A DNA stretch of 64,000 nt from NCBI RefSeq assembly GCF_964355755.1, contig NC_092677.1, forward strand, positions 5,647,001 through 5,711,000, written 5' to 3'. The translations under genes were made by a program, and so were the position numbers. Under the pieces are notes generated by a model. It ran no database searches, was not told the DNA's origin, and worked only from the letters and a program-made list of their open reading frames with translations. Positions 32,890 through 42,866 of the stretch are shown here, in pieces. The DNA comes from Antedon mediterranea (taxonomy: Eukaryota; Echinodermata; Crinoidea; Comatulida; Antedonidae). The number at the start of each line of letters is the position of its first letter. Within the stretch, counting starts at the first letter, position 1.

Positions 32890-33192
32890 TTATTTTAACA
32901 TAATTTTTTTGTCAGAAATCAACTGCATTCCAATGGTATAGCCCTTTGTTTCTGAACCATAACTGTAAACACATACTATTCCCTCTGCTTCTTCTTTCCC
33001 TTCTTTTACACTGTAGTAAGCTAGGTCAGATTCTTCTGCATTCACTGCACCTAGTGTACACAACTGAGACCAGGTTTTACAACCATCTTCACTTAGGTGA
33101 AGTGTAAGATCCTTATTTGTTTCATTTCCATGACTTGCCATTGCTATTTGGAAGAAGTCATCTTTCTTGGCTGGTAAACGTACAATACCACC
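32890..33192 (-). CDS. Sialidase-fold exon 7 (C-terminal)
   Basis: GGIVRLPAKKDDFF..., then NKDLTLHLSEDGCKTWSQ (a degenerate Asp-box), ESDLAYYS (aligning with the region of the catalytic Tyr in the family), then CVYSYGS... and a stop. The third active-site Arg expected just before DLTL is Asn/Lys here. Ends the gene; 100 residues. Confidence 0.8.
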   Translation of the reverse strand, partial: GGIVRLPAKKDDFFQIAMASHGNETNKDLTLHLSEDGCKTWSQLCTLGAVNAEESDLAYYSVKEGKEEAEGIVCVYSYGSETKGYTIGMQLISDKKIMLK

Positions 33193-36100
33193 CTAGATAA
33201 AAAAGCAATTTAAGGACAAATTATACAAATAATGAATTTATCCAAGGAGTAGCAGAGTTCAATACAACATTTTTTTTTCTACAGTATAACTTCTAATTCA
33301 TCAAATCTTTTATCAGAATGAACTGCTTTAATTTTTCTACACAGTAGTGATGACAACATTTTAGAATATGTACATTAAAATAGACAGGTAGTGTTATACT
33401 ATACAACTACATTATACAAATACTACAACTAGACAGACAACACTAGAGATACAAACTTTCATATTGTAAAGTACCTGGTATTCTGGATTTGCATCTTCAA
33501 TCTGGCCTTTATCACTGTATATATGGAAACACTGCTTAGAGCCCTCCAATGAACAGCTGATGTAAACCTGATCCTTAGCATATTCAACAACCTAATAAAA
33601 TCACAGGATATGATAATATGGCATTTAGAGATCTCTACTAAAATCTGTGTGAAAAAGTGATACCACAATTTCAAATAAACGCAATGGAAAATTCTTACTT
33701 GTATATGTTCACCTAAGGTAGCATCTGGTGGAGCATCTGGTGGTTTAACATCTGTTGTCCAGATGTCACCATTATCATCACTTGTCATTACAAATAGTCT
33801 TCCTGCAAAAACAACAGCACAAATAACTTAAATTAAAATAATTAAAATTAATGGTCAGATCAATGCCATAGTGTATGGAGAAATTTTAATTATTATATTT
33901 AAAATCTCTGATTGGTTATGTAGAGGCAGCTCCAGAGCCATTAAAATAAACTTGCATGCTTTAAAAATGTCTCACACAAGCTATAGTGACAAAGCATGTA
34001 ATCTGCATCTTTGGAATCAGCTTATCTGTAAAAATGCTTCTGTACTGTGTTCTTTGTAGAGCGCTATAATATCAATTGTTATTATTTATTACTTGTTCAG
34101 TTTACAAGAATAGTTGATGTAGATGTTGATATTAATTTCCTAAAACAATAAAAAGGCTTTGCCATCATCTTTTGTATTTTTTTTTAAGACTGGCAGATGA
34201 ATAATTTTATGTTCATAATTATTCAGAAACTACACTTTTCAAGAACTATCTCTGTACACTACTTACTATAGAATGAGTACACCCTCTACATTCTATAATT
34301 GTATGTAAAGGGTGAAATGAGGAGGACAATAATCTCTATATTAATTATGTCAGGAAACTAAGAATGAGAAAGAAATATGAATTGAATATTGTATGTGCAA
34401 TGTTTGAGGGCAATTATTTGACAACTCTTTCAATGCTACTTTCTTACGCTGATCATTTTTCAGCTTCAAAATTCCTGCAATAACCAATTTTCCAGAATTT
34501 AAGCATACACCATCACCTAAACCTGAAAAACACAATGTATTTTTTGTAAGAAAATCAAGAAAACAAATTTTCCTGATAAACATTATAAACCAAGTAGAAG
34601 TAAAAATAAAATAAAATAGAACAAACAAGAAGATGTAGATTCGGATTAAATGTTTCTTTTGCTTCATACCTATGGTAAATGTGTTTAGAATTGTGAATGA
34701 AGTAAAATGACAATTGTATATGTTAACAAATACAAAATAAGAAATGTTGATAAATTATGTTATGAGTTAACATAAAAGAGAAAACAATACAAGCAGAAAA
34801 TATGTTTATGATGATTTTTCAAAATATATTTTAAAAATAAAAAAATATGTAATGTAAGTGAAAATATATGTAAATGCAAAAAAAAAAAAAAAATGTATGT
34901 TAACGAATAAAAAATATGTATGTTAATGGATAACTAGAAAAAAAAAAATATGTAATAGGAGAAGAATACAAGCAAAGATTATATACTGTATAGATAATAC
35001 ATAAAGTTTTTAAAATTAAAACATGTTGATAAATTATCTTATGAGTTAACAAACATTTTTTTTTTTTTTTAAATCAAGCAGAAAATATATGTATGATGAT
35101 ACAAACATAATTTTTTTTAAATCAAATTATGTTTATGCTATAAAATATATGGAATAACATTAGTAGAAATGTATGTTGAACATAAAAGTATGTATTTAGT
35201 TGGAAAATAAACTATGTATTTAGTTGGAAAATAAATTATGGATTAAAAAAAAAAGAAGGTAAATACTCTAAACATAATATGTTTAACTGTAAATAAACAA
35301 AAAAAGTTAAGTGTTCAAAGATAACAATGGGAAAGAAAAAAAACTAAAAAAGAACTGTACTGTAAAATTATTATATTATGTATTTATGGAATAAAAGTGG
35401 GATGAACCCATGTAAGACAAAAAAATGACAATTGTAATGAAAAAGAAATATTGAAGTAACAAACCCAATAAAATATTTCCCTGTAAATCCTAATATAAAT
35501 CAAGCATACAGTATACTTACTTAGACTATCTACTGGAAAGCTTGCCAAATCTAGTTGTACATCATTTGGTCCTTTCCATTTCTCTCCATTATCATCAGAT
35601 TCCATCATCATTATCTTCCTCTCTTTTGTGTTTTTATTTTCTCTAACACACATGATAATTACCTTTCCATTGTTCTTATCGGTCACAATTGGTACTAGAT
35701 TGTGAATTCTGTGCAGTAAATAGTACAAAAACAAATTGTTAACACTTTCAATCATGTTAACCTTAGTTTTTTCCATTTTACAGTATTTCTTCCCTACCCC
35801 CATCCCCTCCCACCCCAAAAAAGTAAATAAATGGAGGAGGAATATAATTAGTTAATTTGCTATACAGATACAGATTTATGAAAAATAAATAAAAACACAA
35901 AAAAGATACCAACATCTTTTCTGAATTATAGAGATGGTTTTGGTGTAGCATTCTGACACTTTTATTTGATAACTTTTCAGCAACATCAATGATAATAATC
36001 TATATGCAAGAAAAATCCTCAACAACTGATTCTGCATTGCCAATTATCCCTCATGGAAAACACAATAGTTTTTAGGGCCATACCAGATTATTATTGCAAT

Positions 36101-39100
36101 ATCCCATTTCCATACCTATTATCCTTCTCATGTAAAATCACTCTTGGTTTTTCCCATTTAATCAACCTCTTTATGTTTATCTTTCCTCTTCTCATAATTA
36201 AATCTGATTTTTGCTCACAAAAGACAAAAAAATGAGAATTTATACAGATCACTGCAGGATATCTAAAAAATAAACAAAAAAACATCTCTATAATAATGTG
36301 TACTGTATATTCAAATTCAAAGGTTTATTATAATTATATATATTATTTTGTATCCTCCATTCAAAAGAGCTTCATGCTTGTATATTTAATGACCATACAG
36401 TAAAAAGAAATGGAACTTTAGTTATATGGGGAAAAAAGAAAGCAGAATAGAAGCTGTTACTAACATTTATACATTTAAAGTTTAAATATGTATTAAATTT
36501 TTTATTTTTTTTAATACAGAACATTGCTTTAAATTTCTAGATACAAACTAGTTTCTTATCGCATATAGGAAAAAATCTCTCTTAGACCAACAAAGTAGTA
36601 GAGAACTAAAAAAAAATGTAAATACAAACCTCTCTAATAAACAAATTTTAATTCCATATTAAAATATTCTGTGTAATATTATTTGTAGATGGTGGATAAA
36701 AATGGTCATAACAATTACCTGTAAATGTTTCTTGGTTCCTTATCAACTGCAGCAAACACATCCACTAAAAATAAACCAATTTTGTAGTCATAATTAAGTT
36801 AAATATTATTTTTGTATGTCATTTTGTATGAAATTTTAACAATTTTAACAAAAAATTCATTGCAATGCATTGCATATTGTTGATTTTGTCAGAATAATAA
36901 AGATTTATCCATCAATTATCTCATACATTTAATTATTGCAATGATTGCATAGTTAAATCTAAAAATCCAAATGAATTAGATCTGGTAACAAATTTGTATC
37001 TTTTTTAAATTTCCATACCTAAATTAAACAAATAAATTAACTTTTAAAAGGGTCACAAAAAGACAGTGACTTCTCTCATGAGGACCCTTAGAACAAAACA
37101 AACAAAAAGATCTATTGAATATTTACTTCTAAAGAAAATGATTTTTATACCATACACTAAAGTAATTTGCAAAAAAATTTCTTATTTCAAATAAACATCG
37201 CTCTAAAATATCAACCAAGTGCGTCATTCCTATACGTATGCATCACTTTACCTCTGGGAGTTATGGTAATATTTCTGATATTATTTTGCAGTGCGCATTA
37301 TTTTAAATGTATTAAAAATAAATAATAAATTTAATAATATGACTGTTAAAATGCTATGATTTTAAAATGTTACGCTGACAGTTGCATTTATTAGGGCTAC
37401 AATATATGTTTTGGGAAATAAACTACAGTACTATTCATCAGAATCCGAGAATAGCAATTCATTCACAGGATAGGGCATAGGCAGAAATTGTGAATTGAAA
37501 TGGTGAAGCTAATCTACTTTTACATTGTCAAAATTAAAAGTGGGAGATGGGGTGGGCTGGGCCACTCTTCACATTGTGTTACAGGTTACTTTTGAAAAGC
37601 AAATAACCAAAATTAGGGTTCTGGAGGCAAAAGCTGAAAAACAATTGGCTTACATTGTACACACAGGCTCGATGCTCTTGTATGTAATAGTTTATTTATA
37701 ATACCAATCTGTGTAAGTTCACAAATGTACTGTCCAGCATCAACTAATTCCACTTTCACAAACTCTAAGCAGGACCCATTACCATCAAAAGTTACATTGC
37801 ATCTTTCTTGTACTTCTTTGAATATTTTCTTCTGTTTTGATTTATCAGAAGACCATATCAATTTTTTTACTGAATTAGTCTTCTTATACCAACTGACGAC
37901 AATATCTTTATCCTTTATTTTATATTTGCAAGTTAAAGAAGCTTTTCCTCCAACTGATGTTGCAAAACTATCATCCATGTCTAAAACTAAAAGATAAGAT
38001 ACTGAAATACTTAATGAATTTCTCATTCATCTATTTCTATAATTCTATTCAGGCCATGTCAAATTACCATGGAAATGTGCATACCTGTAATTTATCATAT
38101 TGACAGACATAACGTCAATAAGGTTGAGAGGGTTTGTATGCAAACTTTACAGATCACACACAAATTGATATGTTTTACCAGCTCTAAATAACTCATAAAG
38201 AATCATAAGAACAGCGTGCTAGAGTTTGTTCTACAGGCATAATGAAAGCAACTTGACATAATTTCAGAAAGAATTTGGCTCAGTGAATGAACCACAATAA
38301 CACTTATATCAAACATACTTACAGCAATCCACAACTAATCTGCTTGTTGCCGAGTGGATTTCACTATCCTTTCCTTCTGTCACACATTCACAAAGGAAGT
38401 CACCAGCATCAGATTTTTCAACCTTAGAAATTTCAAGATAACCTGCCTGCTCTTTCTTACTAAATTTAACTTTAAATCTGCCAAAAACTGTGAAACTATC
38501 ATCAGCAAGTTTCTTCCATTTATCAGATTCATATTTATAGAAAATAAACTCTTTAATTGATCTTTGTATTGGTGATGTAGTAAAAGGAATCTTAAGGTTT
38601 TCTCCTTCAATAGACCGTACAATTTCTTTCATTTTTAAAACTGGATCTATAAAGACAACAAAAACATATATTGTAAGTAAATTACCAAAAAAAAAATATA
38701 CCACACAAAAATTAGGTTTTTTGTCAGATATTTTTTAAAATAGTATAAATTAGTATACTATAAAGACTACTATATAAATTAGTAGTTAATTGTTTATTAC
38801 ATTTTAATTATATATAAAATATAATATTATCATGATGATTTTTTTTTTATTAAATAATATTTTTTTTTTATTTATGGACATCATTTCATTCAAACAGGTC
38901 TTCAGCTGAGCTAAAGGATGATTATGTGTTTAGATGTTTGGATTCTGTTTTTCTTTAAAGAGATTAATGTTTTGAGATTTCATTGCTTACATAAAGAATA
39001 GGTAATTTCACTTCAATGACTTTATTTAGATTTACTTTTTTTCTTGCTTTCAAACGACATTTTATATTCAATTTAGCTATTGGCATTGTTCAAAGAATAA

Positions 39101-42100
39101 ACAATGATATAACACATAGAAATAAACACACTTGGGAGAATTGCATGGTGATTCAGAAAAAGAACATTGAATTATAGCAAAGAGCAAAGCAGGACATGAA
39201 ACTGTACATTCTCTTTTACAAAATTCTGTAAAATATAAGCACTATACACAGATGCTCGTTTGAAAACACTGCACTAAAATAAAAAAATGCCACACAACAA
39301 TATGCCAACAGATAATCCACAATAGTCAGGAATGAACTGAAAGGGTGAGAGCCAATGATGGATATAGATGAAAGCACTGAAAAAATGACAATGTACATAA
39401 AAATGACAAGGATTATTAGAGATCTTTTCTAAATCACAGCATAATGAGAGATATAAAGGTGAAGCTTTTATGGGTAACAAAATCACTGCATTGGTTAAAA
39501 AATACAAATACATACACTTACCAAATCTTTTATAAACAAAAGTTATGTTTACATTTTTGTGAAAATTTCTAAAATAAAGATACTGGACAAACCATGTTAC
39601 TGGAAATATTTATTTCTTAAAAATGTTCAAAAATAGGTATAGACAAACATCAATTAGTTTCTGAATCTGAAAGTCTATTCCTGGTGTTTCTTGGAATTTA
39701 GAAATTATTAGAAATTCTGACATAGTGAAGAAGATTAAACTTCAACAAAAATCAATATTTTCCCATTTATAATTAATATCATGTATATAATTTTTTTTTA
39801 TTGTGTTCTAAATCAAATCATCTTTGCTTCATAGTACACATATGATGTGGATAAATCATGAGGATCTTAATTTAAGATTGGTATATCAACATTATATTCT
39901 ATTACTTCATTCAAAGAAAACAAAATGTTTTAACACTGTACATTGTAAAGTATATAGAAATAAGGAATAAGGACCTCAAAGTGAGTATTCTTCTTCATAT
40001 TGATACTAATTATTAAATACTATTATTATTATTATTTATACAGATCAGAAATATAATATGGGTGATACCTGTTTTTTTTTTAAATATTTACCTACCAGAA
40101 TTTATAAATTTGCCTTTTAAAATAAAAATATTTGGCAAATTATGTATCATATGGTGGAAGGTATTGATTTCAAGTTAGTGTTCCTTGATATGCAAGACTA
40201 AATTGACCAAGACTTGTCTGTTTAAAATCAATAGAAATGTCTTTTCTTGAATTAAGTCATTTGACTAAATAAGTCATTTGACTAAATATGAGATTAAGTT
40301 GACCAGACTGTAATTAGGGATTAAGGGAGGATATCAATAGAGGTGCCTTTGTTTATTGATTTTTTAAATTTATTTTTATATACAGTGATAAAGTCTAATA
40401 AATAAATGACATTAATTAATATTAATATTAAAATATTTTTATTGATTGTCTTGATTATATTATATTGATTTCAATAACAATAAGAAGAAATTAAAGTTAA
40501 TAATTAACATCTTCAACATCAGGCAGATTGAAAGTGTAGGTCCACTTTTAAATTCTAACAATACAAAAGATAGTTTCCATTTTTAGGCTCTATTTAAAAA
40601 AAGAAAGACTTTAAAACAAAGGTTCACACTGATAAAAAATACAGTATACATAACACTTTGCTTGGCATTACCACCCACTACATGCAGTATAGTTCCAGAC
40701 CAAACAATCCAACAAATTATTAAGTTTCAAGAATGAATCCGTTCATCAATTCCAAACTAAAGTATTATTAAATTTGATCGACACTACCTCTGAAAAAACT
40801 TCAAGGAATGGCACACCCTTGGTAACCTCCTTAATACCAACATTCTGATTATGATCCTGTTGTATATCTGTAGATTTAGGTGTATTACCTTGAACTGTTA
40901 ACCTTCCAGAACACCTGTGTATTTTGTGTACTTTGTGTATTTTGTGTTGCTCCGTTTCTTTAAATTCAACTTCACATATGTAATTTCCTTCATCTCCAGA
41001 TTCAACATTCCTGATCTCAAGATATGCACTGCTTTCATTGACATATCCACATTGATAGCGTGATGTTGAATCAAGTGAATTTATTGATGTCAGCATCTTG
41101 TTTTCTTTACCTTCAACATGCTTATACCATGTCACATTGGACATTTCACCATAATTCTTAACATTTGTTAACTTCAGTATCAAATTAACATAATTCACAC
41201 TCTTTCTGGTAATAATGGAAGGAATATCCATTATGAGAGGAACTACAAAAACAAGACAAAACAAATCATCACAATATTGTGTATATCACAATTTGTTTGC
41301 AAATAATTAATAACAGGTATGTGCATGCAATACATATAGAATAGATACGATAAGGTTTCTTGTTTTATTACAACTGTGAATGATGACTTTAAGTTTCAGA
41401 TTGAAAAATCCATAGTTGTTCACACCTTCATGATAAACAGACTCTACAATGTTGTGTTGATGTCTAAGATGGGGTCACCAAGAAACCACTTTATCAGGTT
41501 CAATTGTTTTTTAATGATATTTATGCCCAGGACAGTCTTATAAGGGCCTAAATTAGTAAGTAAGTTGCTTTTTGAAATTTTGGTATTATAATAAGTTCAA
41601 TTTTTTTTCTCTTTTGTGGTGTAAACACCACTTTTATTCACATTAATATCATCTTTCATGTTATCACCATAAAATCATATTATTCATCACATTTTTGTTA
41701 TATTGTACATAATATTCTACATTTATTACAGTGAATTAGGCTGATGATAAATCAGTATATTCAGAAATAAGAACATTTCATCATCTTTAAGATTATTTCA
41801 ACATAAAATTACCTTCCTTAACTGTCAGCTGTGTAGTGTCTTTTAGTTCTTTTTCTCCATCAACTGGCTTCACTTCACATTGATACTTGCCAGCATCACC
41901 AAGTACAACATTCTTTATCTTCAAAGACAGAATGTTGTCTTCTTGGTAACTTGTTACTTCAAATCTATCATCTTCTTTACAATCCTCAATCTCTGTTGTG
42001 CCATCTTCCCTAATCTTCTTCCACTTGTAACATGTTAATGGCATATCTGATGGTTCATATCTGCACTTCATTTCAAAATTACTGTTACCTTCTTCTGTTG

Positions 42101-42522
42101 AGTACTTGGGAGCTGCCATCTCAATGCCTTAAATATATAATATATATAATAATATATATAAATAATAAAAATATATATAGTACAAATATTAATTGAATGA
42201 ATTTATGACAAGTATAATATAATATTGTACTACGGTTGGGGCAACATTTTTTGTTACTTGATTTTCTCATCTTTATCTTTTCAAATTAATTAATTTTCAG
42301 CATATCACTGGGCAGTTTAGGATATATTCTGTGCTTGTTAATTTATATATTATGATTAGCCTACTAATTTAAATTCAAAATAAAACTTACAATAAACAGA
42401 TAAATTGTTGACACCTGGATGCTGCTGTCTACTGCCCTCTATGCTGCAGTTGTACTTCCCTGAATCAGATCTCACATGATTTAGAAATGTTAGGCTGATT
42501 CTTCCTCTACCACTTGTAGACA
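32890..42522 (-). CDS. Ig-sialidase fusion gene (gene span, 5' end open)
   Basis: Exons 42522-42391 (half-Ig), 42127-41813, 41242-40889, 38646-38323 and 37980-37654 (four Ig domains), then the sialidase-fold exons 36764-36719, 36262-36116, 35708-35521, 34522-34448, 33802-33699, 33591-33475 and 33192-32890. All Ig exons are phase 1-1; the last donor is phase 1 and the first sialidase acceptor also phase 1, so the chain is one open frame of about 810 codons. The sialidase (GH33, six-bladed propeller) signature includes NIYRYPA, and SDDNGEKW and SDDNGDIW Asp-boxes. The fusion rests on phase and order; no transcript is available. No leader exon was found between 42522 and 42839, so the start is unresolved. 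Confidence 0.65.
33475..33591 (-). CDS. Sialidase-fold exon 6
   Basis: 117 nt, phase 0-0: VVEYAKDQVYISCSLEG..., IYSDKGQ. With the end of exon 5 it gives GEHIQVVEY, like the family segment holding the catalytic Glu. The exon contains no Arg, so the second Arg of the triad appears lost. Confidence 0.75.
33699..33802 (-). CDS. Sialidase-fold exon 5 (Asp-box)
   Basis: RLFVMTSDDNGDIWTTD, a clear Asp-box (SxDxGxxW), then a Pro/Asp-rich loop and GEHIQ. Phase 1 to 0; donor GTAAGA. Confidence 0.85.
34448..34522 (-). CDS. Sialidase-fold exon 4
   Basis: LGDGVCLNSGKLVIAGILKL..., matching the G-x-G-x-x-L...LVVPAY-type strand of animal sialidases. Donor GTAAGA; frame joins exon 5 as ...NDQ|R|RLFV. Confidence 0.7.
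34740..35240. repeat. AT-rich imperfect repeats in intron
   Basis: TTGATAAATTATGTTATGAG near 34747 recurs (TTATCTTATGAG) near 35026. A 26-bp unit GTATTTAGTTGGAAAATAAA is tandem at about 35190-35240. Confidence 0.55.
35521..35708 (-). CDS. Sialidase-fold exon 3 (Asp-box)
   Basis: RIHNLVPIVTDKNNGKVIIM, then MMMESDDNGEKWKGP, an Asp-box in its normal place after a blade's first strands. Phase 2 to 1; donor GTAAGT. Confidence 0.85.
36116..36262 (-). CDS. Sialidase-fold exon 2
   Basis: With exon 1 it completes IYRYPAVICI, the position of the family's RIP/YRIP motif. Then FFVFCEQKSD, resembling the LLAFAEKR strand, but the usual Arg after it is Ser. Phase 2-2; donor GTATGG. Confidence 0.8.
36719..36764 (-). 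CDS. Sialidase-fold exon 1 (Ig-sialidase junction)
   Basis: 46 nt: LDVFAAVDKEPRNIY plus AG. It enters in phase 1, exactly the phase of the preceding Ig donor (37654), and supplies the first active-site Arg (NIYR). Confidence 0.7.
37654..37980 (-). CDS. Ig exon next to the sialidase domain
   Basis: A 327-nt phase 1-1 exon. V-like Ig: ASLTCKYKI (Cys), VVSWYKK (Trp), and DAGQYICEL (D-x-G-x-Y-x-C). Donor GTAAGC leads in frame to 36764. Confidence 0.85.
38323..38646 (-). CDS. Ig exon (Cys-variant) of Ig-sialidase gene
   Basis: 324 nt, phase 1-1. It has EKSDAGDFLCEC (F-strand Cys) and GENLKIPFTT where the B-strand Cys is replaced by Phe, with no obvious core Trp. This is a disulphide-less Ig-like domain. 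Donor GTAAGT. Confidence 0.75.
38800..40888. other. Large intron, no feature seen
   Basis: AT-rich intronic DNA between two Ig exons; no coding or repeat signature recognised. Confidence 0.4.
40889..41242 (-). CDS. Ig exon of Ig-sialidase gene
   Basis: 354 nt, phase 1-1. VTWYKHVEG (Trp) and GDEGNYICEV (F-strand Cys), with the B-strand Cys position a Leu (LILKL). A KIHKVHKIH insert precedes the last strand. It is the intact paralogue of pseudo-exon 935-1278. Confidence 0.82.
41813..42127 (-). CDS. Ig exon of Ig-sialidase gene
   Basis: 315 nt, phase 1-1. FEMKCRYEP (Cys), YKWKK (Trp), GDAGKYQCEV (Cys). Closely paralogous to 2335-2646. Confidence 0.85.
42391..42522 (-). CDS. Half-Ig exon of Ig-sialidase gene
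   Basis: 132 nt, phase 1-1: strands D-G only (RISLTF, SDSGKYNCSI, NNLSVY). It begins 317 bp downstream of the receptor B stop. A joined frame from the receptor B terminal exon (donor A|GTAAGT) would be open. Confidence 0.7.
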
Positions 42523-42788
42523 CTTAAAAAACACAAAAACAAACAAAATATCATCTAAAATTTAATTTCTTCATTTTATTACTTTTAATTGTGAAAGTAA
42601 AAATGTTTCATTGATGTGCATTGTCTATGCATCGGTACATTCAACATTTCAGACATTTTATGAATTCAGTGTGTCAAGAGTTTTGTTATAAATTTCTTTC
42701 TAAAATTAAAGTTAATTAATTTAATGGCTTCCAGAAATATTAGTTTAACAGGAATCTTATTTTTAAATTAAAAAAAAACAACAAATAA

Positions 42789-42794
42789 TTTATT
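42789..42794 (-). terminator. Candidate poly(A) signal AATAAA, receptor B
   Basis: On the coding strand it lies about 45 bp after the receptor B stop; a second AATAAA is at 42575-42580. It supports transcript ends between the two genes; single hexamers are weak in AT-rich DNA. Confidence 0.4.
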
Positions 42795-42838
42795 TTGCAT
42801 CTAATTTGTGTATTTAATAATTACAAAAAAAAATAATG

Positions 42839-42866
42839 TTACTTACTTGAGTAAGAAGTTTTAGAT
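42839..42866 (-). CDS. Terminal coding exon, copy B
   Basis: RSKTSYSSK then TAA. As in copy A, the stop sits in AAGTAAGTAA, which doubles as a potential splice donor. Acceptor TTTTTCAG. Confidence 0.6.
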
